DNA of 55,169 bases, from contig JAFSPG010000011.1 of the NCBI GenBank assembly GCA_017443025.1, positions 1 through 55,169 on the forward strand, read 5' to 3'. The translations under genes and the position numbers were made by a program. Source of the stretch: Bacteroidales bacterium (lineage in GTDB: Bacteria > Bacteroidota > Bacteroidia > Bacteroidales > UBA932). How positions within the stretch are numbered: the first letter of the stretch is position 1; every line of letters begins with the position of its first letter. The notes below the pieces were generated by a model. The model saw only the letters and a list, made by a program, of their open reading frames with translations. It did not search any database and was not told where the DNA came from. Shown in pieces: positions 1-8,333 of the stretch.

Positions 1-24
1 ATGCGATCTCTCAAGAAATATATT

Positions 25-134
<110 letters not shown>

Positions 135-141
135 TTTTCGG

Positions 142-179
142 GACTCCGGTTGACGAAAGTCAATCGGAGTCTTTTTTTT
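142..179 (+). terminator. Rho-independent terminator of the rRNA operon
   Basis: A 13-bp stem with a GAAA tetraloop (GACTCCGGTTGAC / GTCAATCGGAGTC, one G-U pair) is followed directly by eight T residues. It lies just after the 5S rRNA and would end rRNA operon transcription. Confidence 0.92.
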
Positions 180-345
180 GTGTCCGACGGACACAAAAAC
201 CGAAGAACAGGCAGCTACGCTTATACGTCACCCATCCCCTAAATCCCCTTCCTCGGGAAGGGGACTTGCTATCGACCTTCGGTCTCAAAACAGAGGAATA
301 TTCAGTTTGAAAAAGCGAATAGTTCCCCCGGTAATGGACAAAATG
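180..345. other. Non-coding spacer between 5S rRNA and glycosyltransferase gene
   Basis: No gene is supported here. The stretch holds several short palindromes: GTCCGACGGAC near 182-192, a 9-bp stem TCCCCTTCC/GGAAGGGGA near 243-264 and GACCTTCGGTC near 275-285. These resemble the GC-rich inserts of the intergenic element at 8334-8451. They may be an intergenic repeat remnant or unrecognised RNA structure. Confidence 0.5.
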
Positions 346-386
346 ATAATATAAAGGAGAGGGTTAAAACCTCTCCTTTATATTAT
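346..386 (-). terminator. Strong hairpin overlapping the 3' end of the GT2 gene
   Basis: Positions 346-362 and 370-386 form a perfect 17-bp inverted repeat with a 7-nt loop. On the minus strand the 5' arm is the last codons of the glycosyltransferase gene and the stop codon sits in the loop. Only a weak T-run (TCATTTTG) follows, so this may end transcription or protect the mRNA 3' end. Confidence 0.6.
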
Positions 387-1326
387 AGTGGTTGCGGTCG
401 TGGGCGTTGCGGGAAATGAGCTCGCAGATGAAGCCGGCGAGGAAGAGCAGCGTGCCGAGTACTACGGCCAGAAGGGCCAGGTAGAAGAGCGGCTGCTCGG
501 TGACGGCGCGGTAGGGAATGCCCTGGCTCTGGTGAATCAGCTTTGCCGCGATAATCCAGACAGTCATGATGAAACCTGCAAGGAACATCAGGATTCCACT
601 AAAGCCGAAGAAGTGCATCGGTTTCTTGCTGAAGCGGCTTGTGAATGAAAGACTCATCAGGTCGAGAAGACCGTTGACGAAGCGGTTCATTCCGAATTTG
701 CTCTTGCCGAATTTGCGTTTGCTGTGTGCTACGGGTTTCTCGGTGATTCTGCTGAAGCCTGCATTCTTTGCGAGATAAGGGATATAGCGGTGCATCTCTC
801 CGTAAACTTCTATGTTCTTTACGACTTCGCCGTCATATACCTTGATGCCGCAGTTCATGTCGTGAATCTTGATTCCCGTAACCTTGCGGGCAGTGAAGTT
901 GTATAACTTCGAGGGAATATTCTTGGTGAAGGCGTTATCCTTGCGCTTTTTCTTCCAGCCCGAAACTACCTCAAATCCATCTTCGGTAATCATCTTTGCC
1001 ATTTCGGGGAGCTCCTCTGGAGCATCCTGAAGGTCGGCGTCGAGCGTCGCGACGACGCGACCGCAAGCCTGCTCAAATCCGCACTGAAGGGCGGCGGATT
1101 TGCCGTAATTGCGGCGGAAGCGGATTCCGTGCACGTCGGGGTTGGATTCCGAGAGGCCCTTTACCACACTCCAGGAAGAGTCAGTGCTGCCGTCATCGAC
1201 AAGGATAATCTCGTAAGTCCACTTCTGCGAAGCGGCAACGTTGACGATTCTCTCTACAAGTTCAGTCAGTGATTCGGCCTCATTCAGAAGAGGCACGACT
1301 ACCGATATATCTTTTTTGTATTCCAT
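364..1326 (-). CDS. Family 2 glycosyltransferase (polyprenyl-phosphate sugar transferase type)
   Basis: This 320-residue protein belongs to the DPM1/GtrB/ArnC-like GT2 group, which moves a sugar from a nucleotide donor to a polyprenyl-phosphate on the inner face of the cytoplasmic membrane. The GT-A domain begins at about residue 6 with ISVVVPLLNEAESL. Nucleotide and metal sites are seen as VDDGSTDSSW near 43 and TLDADLQD near 95. Two hydrophobic segments near 235-265 and 280-305 anchor the C-terminus, as is typical of the group. It lies 10 nt after the DUF4199 gene on the same strand, so the two are probably cotranscribed. The sugar and its final acceptor cannot be read from the sequence. 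Confidence 0.9.
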   Translation of the reverse strand: MEYKKDISVVVPLLNEAESLTELVERIVNVAASQKWTYEIILVDDGSTDSSWSVVKGLSESNPDVHGIRFRRNYGKSAALQCGFEQACGRVVATLDADLQDAPEELPEMAKMITEDGFEVVSGWKKKRKDNAFTKNIPSKLYNFTARKVTGIKIHDMNCGIKVYDGEVVKNIEVYGEMHRYIPYLAKNAGFSRITEKPVAHSKRKFGKSKFGMNRFVNGLLDLMSLSFTSRFSKKPMHFFGFSGILMFLAGFIMTVWIIAAKLIHQSQGIPYRAVTEQPLFYLALLAVVLGTLLFLAGFICELISRNAHDRNHYNIKERF

Positions 1327-1336
1327 TGCTACAGAA

Positions 1337-1912
1337 TTAATTGCTTCCGAATGGATTGTCGCTCACACCCTTGATTGAACGCGAAATTACAAGGGCTGCG
1401 ATGATACCTATTACGAAGCAGATAAGGAATTTGAAAATGAACATCAACAATGGGAGTGATGGCATAATGGAATTGATTACCGCCTCCGCCTGAGCGGCGT
1501 TTGCCTGAGGCATCGAAGCGAGGGCTTCTTCCATTGCTTCTTCTATCTTGGCGGCCGCAATCAGCTTGATCTGGACCAGTTGCCAGGCACCAACGATCAG
1601 TGAAGAGAACAATGATGTGCAAGTGCCAAAACGGAATACGTGATTACGCATGACTCCGGTAAAGCCGTTTATCAACCTGCGGGCGAAAACCACCATCAGA
1701 TATATAAAGAGGACAGTCTTTCCTATATTAAGGGAGAAAGCCGGTATGGTGCCCATAAGGTTAAGGGAGCCGGGGTGAATCAAGAGCGACTGTATTTGTC
1801 CTATCAGGAGTTCAGCTATGATTGTAACAGCACCAAGAATGGCTCCATATTTCATGGCCTCCTGCCAGATCTGCTTGTTGGAAACTTCCAATTTTTCCTG
1901 TTGATAATCCAT
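1337..1912 (-). CDS. DUF4199-family membrane protein
   Basis: This is a roughly 191-residue integral membrane protein with hydrophobic segments near 20-45, 60-80, 95-120 and 150-180. It resembles DUF4199, a Bacteroidetes family without an assigned function that often sits beside a GT2 gene as here. The ATG at 1912 (protein starts MDYQQEKLEV) is chosen over an in-frame upstream start at 1945. A consensus minus-strand -7 box (TATATTTG) occupies 1950 to 1943 and would overlap that longer start. It is the first gene of a two-gene operon with the glycosyltransferase. Confidence 0.75.
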   Translation of the reverse strand: MDYQQEKLEVSNKQIWQEAMKYGAILGAVTIIAELLIGQIQSLLIHPGSLNLMGTIPAFSLNIGKTVLFIYLMVVFARRLINGFTGVMRNHVFRFGTCTSLFSSLIVGAWQLVQIKLIAAAKIEEAMEEALASMPQANAAQAEAVINSIMPSLPLLMFIFKFLICFVIGIIAALVISRSIKGVSDNPFGSN

Positions 1913-1939
1913 TGTTTGTTGAATTACGTGATTCTTCAA

Positions 1940-1973
1940 CTGCAAATATATGAAAAAAATCGTATCTTTGCAG
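1940..1973. promoter_or_regulatory. Overlapping divergent promoters for DUF4199/GT2 and thrS
   Basis: A minus-strand -7 box TATATTTG (1950 to 1943) and a plus-strand -7 box TATCTTTG (1963-1970) lie only 12 nt apart. They point away from each other's genes across the same DNA, so each promoter's expected -33 position falls on or beside the other's -7 box. Neither -33 is a clear TTG. This fixes the thrS start at 1998 and the DUF4199 start at 1912. Confidence 0.7.
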
Positions 1974-1997
1974 GTTAGACAACATTTGAAAGCTTAT

Positions 1998-3929
1998 ATG
2001 ATCAACATCACTTTTCCTAACGGCGACGTAAAATCCTTCAACGAAGGAATTTCAGCCATCGAGATTGCACGCAGCATCAGCCCAAGGCTGGCCGCAGAAG
2101 TACTTGCAGCCAAAGTTAACGGTGAGGTAACTGATTTGACCAGGCCAATAACAGCCGATGCTACCGTTACCCTTCTCAAGTGGGACGATGACGATGCCAA
2201 GCACGTATTCTGGCACTCTTCATCTCACCTTATGGCCGAAGCCCTCGAAGCCCTTTATCCCGGAATCAAGTTCGGTATCGGCCCTGCAGTTGAAAGCGGG
2301 TTCTACTATGACGTTGACTTCGGTGGCAGGACATTCACCGACGCCGACCTCGAAAAGGTTGAAAAGAAGATGCTCGAACTCGCCCGCGAAGGTCAGGAAT
2401 TCAAGCGTATAGAGGTCTCCAAGGCCGATGCGATGAAGTATTTCGAGACCAAGGGCGACCCTTACAAGTGTGAGCTTATCAGCGAGCTCGAAGACGGCTC
2501 CATCACATATTACGAGAACGGTGCATTCACCGACCTCTGCCGCGGACCTCACCTTATGAACACCGACGTTATCAAGGCCGTGAAGCTCACCGCAATTGCC
2601 GGCGCATATTGGAGGGGCGACGAAAAACGTCAGCAGCTTACCCGTATCTACGGCATCACCTTCCCCAAGAAGTCGATGCTCGACGAATATCTGGTAGTGC
2701 TCGAAGAGGCCAAGAAGCGCGATCACCGCAAGCTCGGCAAGGAGATGGAACTCTTCATGTTCTCACAGAAAGTCGGCCTCGGCCTGCCTATGTGGCTTCC
2801 CAGAGGTGCTTTCATGCGCCAGCAACTCGAGAAGTTCCTCAGCCGCAAGCTCAAGGAGTACGGATATCTTCCGGTAGTTACTCCCCATATCGGCGGCAAG
2901 CAGCTCTACGTGACATCCGGCCACTATGCCAAATACGGCAAGGATTCCTTCCAGCCTATTCATACCCCGCAGGAGGGTGAGGAATATATGCTCAAACCTA
3001 TGAACTGCCCTCATCACTGCGAGATTTTCCGTTCAGCTCCCCGTTCTTACAGGGACCTCCCTCTGAGATTTTCGGAATTCGGAACGGTGTATCGTTACGA
3101 GCAGAGCGGCGAGCTCCACGGACTTACCCGCGTGCGCTGCTTCACCCAGGACGATGCCCATATGTACGTACGTCCGGAGCAGCTCAAAGACGAGTTCAAG
3201 AAGGTCATAGACCTTATAATGTATGTATTCAAGGTTTTCAAGTTCGATAACTTCACCGCCCAGATTTCCCTCCGCGACAAAGTCAACCGCGACAAATACA
3301 TCGGAAGCGAGGAGAACTGGGACCGCGCAGAGCAGGCTATCATCGAGTCTGCTGCCGAAAAAGGCCTTCCTACCGTTACAGAATACGGTGAGGCTGCCTT
3401 CTATGGCCCTAAGCTCGACTTTATGGTAAAGGATGCTCTTGGCCGTAAATGGCAGCTCGGAACCATCCAGGTCGACTACAACCTGCCTGAGCGCTTTGAA
3501 CTTGAGTACACCGATGCTGACGGCAGCAAGAAGCGCCCTGTGATGATTCACCGCGCTCCTTTCGGCTCCATCGAGAGATTCACCGCAGTGCTCCTTGAGC
3601 ATACGGCCGGACACCTTCCCGTCTGGCTCTCGCCGGATCAGGTTAAAGTGCTGCCTGTCAGTGAAAAATATGCAGATTATGCAAAAAAAGTTTGTGAATT
3701 CTTAAATAATTCCGATATTCGCGCTTCCGTGGATGATCGTAACGAAACGCTCGGAAAGAGAATCCGCGAAATAGCCCTTCTCAGGGTACCGGTTCTGGTT
3801 ATCGTCGGCGAGAAAGAAGTAGCCGAAGGTACGGTATCGGTGCGCCGAGAAGGTGTTGACCAGGGCTCAATGCCTCTGGCAGAGTTCGAAAAGTGGCTGC
3901 AGGATGTGATGGCCGCCGAGCTCGCTTAA
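1998..3929 (+). CDS. thrS: Threonyl-tRNA synthetase
   Basis: This 643-residue protein charges tRNA-Thr with threonine in the cytoplasm. The N-terminal TGS domain starts at [14 protein letters not shown]. The editing domain has the zinc-type motif [10 protein letters not shown] near 73 (HxxxH). The class II catalytic core carries [10 protein letters not shown] and motif-2 [15 protein letters not shown], and the C-terminal anticodon domain runs from about 540. Length matches the family. An in-frame ATG at 1950 is rejected because it lies upstream of the -7 box at 1963-1970. The gene opens a translation cluster with infC, rpmI and rplT, a standard order. Confidence 0.97.
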   Translation: MINITFPNGDVKSFNEGISAIEIARSISPRLAAEVLAAKVNGEVTDLTRPITADATVTLLKWDDDDAKHVFWHSSSHLMAEALEALYPGIKFGIGPAVESGFYYDVDFGGRTFTDADLEKVEKKMLELAREGQEFKRIEVSKADAMKYFETKGDPYKCELISELEDGSITYYENGAFTDLCRGPHLMNTDVIKAVKLTAIAGAYWRGDEKRQQLTRIYGITFPKKSMLDEYLVVLEEAKKRDHRKLGKEMELFMFSQKVGLGLPMWLPRGAFMRQQLEKFLSRKLKEYGYLPVVTPHIGGKQLYVTSGHYAKYGKDSFQPIHTPQEGEEYMLKPMNCPHHCEIFRSAPRSYRDLPLRFSEFGTVYRYEQSGELHGLTRVRCFTQDDAHMYVRPEQLKDEFKKVIDLIMYVFKVFKFDNFTAQISLRDKVNRDKYIGSEENWDRAEQAIIESAAEKGLPTVTEYGEAAFYGPKLDFMVKDALGRKWQLGTIQVDYNLPERFELEYTDADGSKKRPVMIHRAPFGSIERFTAVLLEHTAGHLPVWLSPDQVKVLPVSEKYADYAKKVCEFLNNSDIRASVDDRNETLGKRIREIALLRVPVLVIVGEKEVAEGTVSVRREGVDQGSMPLAEFEKWLQDVMAAELA

Positions 3930-3948
3930 TTATTAATGTTTTATTTTT

Positions 3949-3965
3949 AGGAGGACAGTTTTATC
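3949..3965 (+). promoter_or_regulatory. Strong Shine-Dalgarno and ATC start codon of infC
   Basis: AGGAGG at 3949-3954 is followed after 8 nt by ATC at 3963. The ATC opens a frame that continues without stop into the conserved IF3 sequence. Rare AUU/AUC starts are known for infC in other bacteria, where IF3 rejects the non-standard codon and so limits its own synthesis. Most other genes of this window have no Shine-Dalgarno sequence, so the site is probably regulatory. Confidence 0.8.
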
Positions 3966-4589
3966 GCAGCGCCTTTCAAACCCAACGGGGCCTTCAGGCC
4001 CTCCGGTCCCAGACCAGCCGGTCCGAGGCCCGGTTTCTCGCGTCCCGGAACGGGCGGTCATCCCGCTCAGAAGGGAGAGAATGAACTCTATATCAATGAG
4101 GAGATTATGTTTCCTCAGGTTCGTCTTGTCGGCGACAATATAGAGAATCCCGGTATCTTCTCCATCGATGCAGCTCTTCGTATGGCGCAGGACCAGGAAC
4201 TTGACCTGGTGATGATCAGCGATAAGGCCGATCCGCCCGTGTGCAAGATTCTGGACTACCAGAAGTATCTCTATCAGCAGAAGAAGAAAGCCAAGGAGAT
4301 GAAGGCCAACTCCACCAAAATCGTCATCAAGGAAATCCGTTTCGGGCCCAACACCGACGAGCACGACTTCCAGTTCAAGCTCAAGCACGCCCAGGAATTC
4401 CTTCAGGAGGGCTCCAAGGTCAAGGCATCCGTCTTTTTCCGCGGCAGGTCAATCCAGTTCTCCGACCAGGGCGAGAAACTTCTCCTCCGTTTTGCAGTTG
4501 AACTCGAGGCGTTCGGACGCGCCGAGAGCATGCCGAAACTTGAAGGCAAGCGCATGATCATGATGATTGCGCCCCTTAAGAAAAAATAA
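3963..4589 (+). CDS. infC: Translation initiation factor IF-3, likely ATC start
   Basis: IF-3 binds the 30S subunit, keeps subunits apart and checks start codons. With the ATC at 3963 the product has 208 residues. It begins with a low-complexity Pro/Gly/Arg-rich tail of about 40 residues (IAAPFKPNGPF..., initiator read as Met). The IF3-N domain follows at NELYINEEIMFPQVRLV and the IF3-C domain at KANSTKIVIKEIRF, ending in the family-typical MMIAPLKKK. The first ATG (4107) would remove NELYINEEI, part of the conserved N domain, so it is not credible. The gene lies 33 nt after thrS and before rpmI-rplT. Confidence 0.93.
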   Translation: MAAPFKPNGAFRPSGPRPAGPRPGFSRPGTGGHPAQKGENELYINEEIMFPQVRLVGDNIENPGIFSIDAALRMAQDQELDLVMISDKADPPVCKILDYQKYLYQQKKKAKEMKANSTKIVIKEIRFGPNTDEHDFQFKLKHAQEFLQEGSKVKASVFFRGRSIQFSDQGEKLLLRFAVELEAFGRAESMPKLEGKRMIMMIAPLKKK

Positions 4590-4614
4590 TTATTAACCGT
4601 TAACTTTTTGTAAA

Positions 4615-4809
4615 ATGCCAAAGCTTAAAACGAACTCCGGTGCCAAAAAGCGCTTCACGCTTACCGGAACGGGCAAAATCAAGAGAAAACACGCTTATCA
4701 CAGCCACATTCTCACCAAGAAGACCAAGAAGCAGAAACGCAATCTTGACCATTTCGCCATCCTTAAGGATGTTGACGTAAAGAGGGTTAAAGAGCTTCTT
4801 GTAATGTAA
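4615..4809 (+). CDS. rpmI: 50S ribosomal protein bL35
   Basis: A 64-residue basic protein of the large subunit. The N-terminus [14 protein letters not shown] and the Lys/Arg-rich centre ([15 protein letters not shown]) are typical of bL35, as is the length. It sits 25 nt after infC and before rplT, the usual infC-rpmI-rplT order. The start has an A/T-rich leader and no Shine-Dalgarno sequence, unlike infC. Confidence 0.96.
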   Translation: MPKLKTNSGAKKRFTLTGTGKIKRKHAYHSHILTKKTKKQKRNLDHFAILKDVDVKRVKELLVM

Positions 4810-4891
4810 TTATCACATTTTTGTTTAACACCGCAAACAGTCGCAAAAGAACCTTCACGAAAGGTCACTGTTTCAGGAAAAAATCAAAATT

Positions 4892-5236
4892 ATGCCAAGA
4901 TCAGTCAATTCAGTTGCCTCAAGGGCACGCCGCAAAAAGATTCTCAAGAGAACCCGCGGTAATTTCCTCTCCAGGAAAAACGTTTGGACGGTAGCAAAGA
5001 ACACTTATGAGAAAGGTCTCACCTATGCCTACCGCGACCGTAAAGCTAAAAAGCGCGAATTCCGCGCCCTCTGGATTCAGAGAATCAACGCAGCCGCACG
5101 TCAGTACGGTATGTCATATTCCCAGTTCATGGGCAAGCTCTCAAAGCAGAACGTAGGTCTCAACCGTAAAGTTCTCGCCGACCTCGCCATGAACAATCCC
5201 CAGGCTTTTGAAGCTATCATCAACTCTGTGAAATAG
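4892..5236 (+). CDS. rplT: 50S ribosomal protein bL20
   Basis: This 114-residue protein binds 23S rRNA and is needed early in 50S assembly. Family features are the N-terminus [19 protein letters not shown], the [24 protein letters not shown] block and the C-terminal globular part ending near [10 protein letters not shown]. The 82-nt gap after rpmI contains no gene. No Shine-Dalgarno sequence precedes the ATG. lepB starts 14 nt later, so ribosome synthesis and secretion genes are probably in one transcript. Confidence 0.97.
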   Translation: MPRSVNSVASRARRKKILKRTRGNFLSRKNVWTVAKNTYEKGLTYAYRDRKAKKREFRALWIQRINAAARQYGMSYSQFMGKLSKQNVGLNRKVLADLAMNNPQAFEAIINSVK

Positions 5237-5250
5237 TTCGGTCTTGAGGG

Positions 5251-6594
5251 ATGGGCTTTAAGGAAATCTACCACGACAAGCGGGTAAGGGCGGCATTTTG
5301 GAGCGTTCTATACCTCTTGTGGGTCATCTGGCTCGGTAACTGGTGGTGGATTCTCGGCCTTGCAGTCATCTTCGATCACAACATCACCCACAAGGTGAAA
5401 TGGACGTTCTGGAAGAAGACTTACAAGGAGGGTGAGAAGAAAATTTGGTACTGGGAGTGGCTGGACGCCATTGTGTTTGCCGTCATCGTAGTCACATTCA
5501 TCCAGATATTTTTCCTTCAGGCTTTTGTAATTCCCTCATCATCGATGGAAGGAACTCTGCTGACCGGAGACCACGTCTTCGTAAGCAAGTTGACTTTCGG
5601 CCCGAAACTGCCCGAAACTCCCCTTACGGTTCCTTTTACGCACAACGTCATTTTCGGAAAGGAGTCTTACTCCACACTGATAAAGAACGATTACAGGCGT
5701 CTTAAAGGATTCCGCAGGGTAGAAAGAGGCGACATCGTGGTTTTCAACTTCCCTAACGGGGACACAGTCCTCGTCAAAGACCCTTCTGCAGATTACCACA
5801 GCCTTTGCAGGCTTCTGGGAAAAGAGCAGACCATCGCGACCTTCGGCCCGATCAAGGTCCGCCCCTCCGACAAGAAGGATCACTACGTAAAGCGCTGCGT
5901 CGGCCTGCCAGGCGACACCCTCACAATCACTGACGGCCAGGTTTATATCGGCTCTGAGCCCCAGGAGGTATGGAAGGAGGTCCAGACGACCTACCGCGTA
6001 AAGACTGTAAGCGACAAAGGAATCAACCGCCGCACTCTCGAAAAAATGGGCATTGCGAATGCATGGTTCAACGCCTCTCTTCCGGGTTATCCGGAGATGG
6101 ATTTGACCGCCGCCGCCCTCGAGCAGATAAAGGCCAACCCGGCAGTGGCGGAAGTGGAGCAGATTGTGGATGTATATCCCCCGGACGCCCCGGATTCCTA
6201 CAAGACGATTTTTCCTTTCTCGGTGGATTACCGCTGGACGAAAGATAATTTCGGACCTATATGGATTCCCCAGGCAGGAGCTACGGTTCCCCTTTCAAAG
6301 GAAAATCTTCCGCTTTACGAACGTATCATAAGGGATTATGAACATCACAGCCTTGTAGTTTCAGCAGATGGTACAATTGCCATCGACGGTGCTCAGGCCA
6401 CGAGTTACACCTTCTCGCAGAATTATTATTTCACGATGGGCGATAATCGGCACAATTCGCTCGATTCGAGATACTGGGGATTTGTCCCTGAAGACCATAT
6501 AGTTGGGAAGCCTCTATTTATCTGGCTTTCAACTGACCCAGAAAAAGGGTTCCCTGGCAATATTCGCTGGGAAAGGTTCTTCAAAATTCTTTAG
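5251..6594 (+). CDS. lepB: Signal peptidase I
   Basis: Signal peptidase I removes signal peptides from exported proteins at the outer face of the inner membrane. The 447-residue protein has two N-terminal membrane segments (about 18-42 and 71-94). The nucleophile Ser98 lies in IPSSSMEGT. The general-base Lys lies in HYVKRCVGLPGD (about 212). The box-E motif is MGDNRHNSLDSRYWG near the C-terminus. It is longer than the E. coli enzyme because of an insert between the Lys region and box E, which is usual in Bacteroidales. Confidence 0.95.
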   Translation: MGFKEIYHDKRVRAAFWSVLYLLWVIWLGNWWWILGLAVIFDHNITHKVKWTFWKKTYKEGEKKIWYWEWLDAIVFAVIVVTFIQIFFLQAFVIPSSSMEGTLLTGDHVFVSKLTFGPKLPETPLTVPFTHNVIFGKESYSTLIKNDYRRLKGFRRVERGDIVVFNFPNGDTVLVKDPSADYHSLCRLLGKEQTIATFGPIKVRPSDKKDHYVKRCVGLPGDTLTITDGQVYIGSEPQEVWKEVQTTYRVKTVSDKGINRRTLEKMGIANAWFNASLPGYPEMDLTAAALEQIKANPAVAEVEQIVDVYPPDAPDSYKTIFPFSVDYRWTKDNFGPIWIPQAGATVPLSKENLPLYERIIRDYEHHSLVVSADGTIAIDGAQATSYTFSQNYYFTMGDNRHNSLDSRYWGFVPEDHIVGKPLFIWLSTDPEKGFPGNIRWERFFKIL

Positions 6595-6673
6595 TTTTCT
6601 TGGATTTGCGATATTTTTAACCGAAATTTGCAGCCCGCGTAGAATTTTTGGAAAATAATAAAAAATAAACGAT

Positions 6674-6919
6674 ATGGCAAAGGTATGCGAAATCACCGGC
6701 AGAAAGAGGATGAAAGGCAATAATGTTGCCCATTCCAAACTGCGCACAAAACGTGACTTCTCCCTCAACCTCCGCAGTAAGAGGTTCTGGAGCGAGGAGG
6801 AACAGAGATTCATCACCCTCAAAGTTTCCTGCAAGGGCATGAGGACCATCGCTAAGAACGGTCTCGAGGCTACTGTCAAGGATGCTCAGAAAAAAGGATA
6901 TCTCAAGAACCTTGTTTAA
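6674..6919 (+). CDS. rpmB: 50S ribosomal protein bL28
   Basis: An 81-residue large-subunit protein, recognised by MAKVCEITGRKRMKGNNVAHS and the C-terminal half (RRFW-like SKRFWSEEEQRFITLKVS). It follows lepB after 79 nt, which contain TTTG near 6605 and a GAAATTTG near 6623-6630 that could be part of a promoter, though it is not a clean consensus. It heads the rpmB-rpmG-DUF4295 block conserved in Bacteroidetes. Confidence 0.96.
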   Translation: MAKVCEITGRKRMKGNNVAHSKLRTKRDFSLNLRSKRFWSEEEQRFITLKVSCKGMRTIAKNGLEATVKDAQKKGYLKNLV

Positions 6920-6930
6920 TTTAAATCATT

Positions 6931-7119
6931 ATGGCAAAGAAAGCTAAAGGAAACAGGGTGCAGGTCATCCTGGAGTGCACCGAGCAGAAAGAGAGCGGTG
7001 TGCCTGGAATGTCAAGGTACATTACCACAAAGAACAAGAAGAATACCCCTGAACGTCTTGAGCGTAAGAAATACAATCCTTATCTCAAGAAGGTAACTCT
7101 TCATCGCGAAATCAAGTAA
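6931..7119 (+). CDS. rpmG: 50S ribosomal protein bL33
   Basis: A 62-residue large-subunit protein with the bL33 features [36 protein letters not shown] and [17 protein letters not shown]. Only one cysteine remains of the zinc-ribbon cysteines found in some bL33 forms, so this is the zinc-free type. The gene starts 11 nt after rpmB and lacks a Shine-Dalgarno sequence. Confidence 0.95.
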   Translation: MAKKAKGNRVQVILECTEQKESGVPGMSRYITTKNKKNTPERLERKKYNPYLKKVTLHREIK

Positions 7120-7124
7120 GTTTT

Positions 7125-7130
7125 AGGAGG
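7125..7130 (+). promoter_or_regulatory. Strong Shine-Dalgarno of the DUF4295 gene
   Basis: AGGAGG lies 8 nt before the ATG at 7139. The neighbouring rpmB, rpmG, rpmI, rplT and rpmF genes have no such site. Bacteroidetes ribosomes are reported to hide the anti-Shine-Dalgarno sequence, so a perfect site is more likely a control element than a routine one. Confidence 0.75.
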
Positions 7131-7138
7131 ATAGATAT

Positions 7139-7297
7139 ATGGCAAAGAAAGCTGTTGCAACATTCGCCGCAAAGGCCGGCTCAAGAAGCATGGTCAAGTG
7201 CATCCGCATGGACAAATCCCCCAAGACCGGCGCTTACGTTTTCACGGAGCAGCTCGTTGAGTCCGGTAAGGAGAAGGAATTCTTCAACAAGAAGTAA
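7139..7297 (+). CDS. DUF4295 small basic protein, probable ribosomal component
   Basis: A 52-residue basic protein beginning MAKKAVATFAAKAGSRSM and ending KEKEFFNKK. DUF4295 proteins occur next to rpmG and ftsY in Bacteroidetes. This may be the large-subunit protein described in Flavobacterium ribosomes as bL38; I recall that link but cannot confirm it. A strong Shine-Dalgarno AGGAGG (7125-7130) lies 8 nt before the ATG, which is exceptional in this window and suggests translational control. It is the last gene before the terminator at 7319. Confidence 0.85.
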   Translation: MAKKAVATFAAKAGSRSMVKCIRMDKSPKTGAYVFTEQLVESGKEKEFFNKK

Positions 7298-7318
7298 TAA
7301 TTACTCCGAACAATACTT

Positions 7319-7345
7319 TAAACCGCCTTTCGGGGCGGTTTTTTG
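7319..7345 (+). terminator. Rho-independent terminator after the ribosomal block
   Basis: AACCGCC/GGCGGTT stem with a TTTCG-type loop followed by a T-run. It lies 22 nt after the DUF4295 stop and before the ftsY promoter. Confidence 0.9.
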
Positions 7346-7368
7346 TTTTTATCTTCGATGGGATTTTG

Positions 7369-7376
7369 TATATTTG
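7369..7376 (+). promoter_or_regulatory. Promoter -7 box of ftsY
   Basis: TATATTTG matches the Bacteroidetes TAnnTTTG element, 24 nt before the ftsY ATG. A TTTTG at 7341-7345 could act as -33, but its 23-nt spacing is longer than usual. Confidence 0.6.
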
Positions 7377-7399
7377 TAGGATTATAGGAATTAAGTACT

Positions 7400-8326
7400 A
7401 TGGGAATTTTCAGTAAAGGTGTTAAAAAGACCAACGAGGGCTTCTTTCAGAGGATTGCGAGGGCCGTCGTCGGAAAGTCTCGCGTTAGCGATGATGTTCT
7501 TGATGCCATTGAAGAGGCTTTGATTGCTTCGGATATGGGCGTAGATACCACGCTGAAAATTATCGATAACCTGGAAGACCGTATCGAGCGCGACAAATTC
7601 ATGTCGGAAGATGAACTTGTGGATATCCTCCGCGAGGAAATCGGCAAGATGCTCGACGTGGATGGCGCAGAGGCCGTGCAGCCTTTCGATTTCAGCAAAA
7701 AACCTTATGTGGTCATGGTCGTAGGCGTCAACGGAGTGGGGAAGACCACTACCATCGGCAAGCTTGCGTCTTCGCTGAGGGCTCAGGGGAAAAAGGTCGT
7801 TCTCGGGGCTGCTGATACCTTCAGGGCTGCGGCGGTCGAGCAGCTTACAATCTGGGCTGAGCGTGCGGGTGTCGATATCGTCAAGCAGCAGATGGGGTCC
7901 GACCCGGCTTCCGTGGCTTTCGATTCCGTCAAGTCGGCCGTTGCAAAGGGCGCCGATGTTGTGCTGATTGATACCGCCGGAAGGCTTCACAACCGTGTCG
8001 ATTTGATGAACGAGCTCACCAAAATCCGCAATGTCATCCGCAAGGTCGTGCCGGATGGGCCTCACGAGGTTCTGCTGGTGCTGGATGCGTCTACCGGACA
8101 GAATGCCTTCCAGCAGGCGAAGGAGTTTGCCCGTGCTACCGATATTTCGGCACTGGCCATTACTAAACTGGATGGGACGGCCAAGGGGGGTGTCGTGATT
8201 GGGATTGTGGACCAGATGAAGGTGCCGGTGAAGTTTATCGGAATTGGTGAGGGTATCGACGACCTGAAAGTTTTCGACCGCAAAGAATTCGTAAATTCAT
8301 TGTTCAATAAAGAGGATATAGTATGA
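7400..8326 (+). CDS. ftsY: Signal recognition particle receptor FtsY
   Basis: FtsY is the membrane-docking GTPase that accepts SRP-bound ribosomes. The 308-residue protein has the NG domain only: the helical N part (about 10-85), the P-loop GVNGVGKTTTIGKLA near 111, GAADTFRAAAVEQL near 137, DTAGRLHN near 194, TKLDGTAKGG near 257 and the closing GIGEGIDDLKVFD. The acidic A domain of E. coli FtsY is absent, as in many bacteria. The gene has its own promoter after the ribosomal terminator. Confidence 0.97.
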   Translation: MGIFSKGVKKTNEGFFQRIARAVVGKSRVSDDVLDAIEEALIASDMGVDTTLKIIDNLEDRIERDKFMSEDELVDILREEIGKMLDVDGAEAVQPFDFSKKPYVVMVVGVNGVGKTTTIGKLASSLRAQGKKVVLGAADTFRAAAVEQLTIWAERAGVDIVKQQMGSDPASVAFDSVKSAVAKGADVVLIDTAGRLHNRVDLMNELTKIRNVIRKVVPDGPHEVLLVLDASTGQNAFQQAKEFARATDISALAITKLDGTAKGGVVIGIVDQMKVPVKFIGIGEGIDDLKVFDRKEFVNSLFNKEDIV

Positions 8327-8333
8327 TATTTAT

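Noticed and set aside
1950-1997. 16-residue N-terminal extension of ThrS
   Set aside because: The region contains the -7 box TATCTTTG, and the family begins at [10 protein letters not shown].
4107-4589. infC starting at the first ATG
   Set aside because: It would cut off conserved residues of the IF3 N domain (NELYINEEI) that are present in frame upstream.
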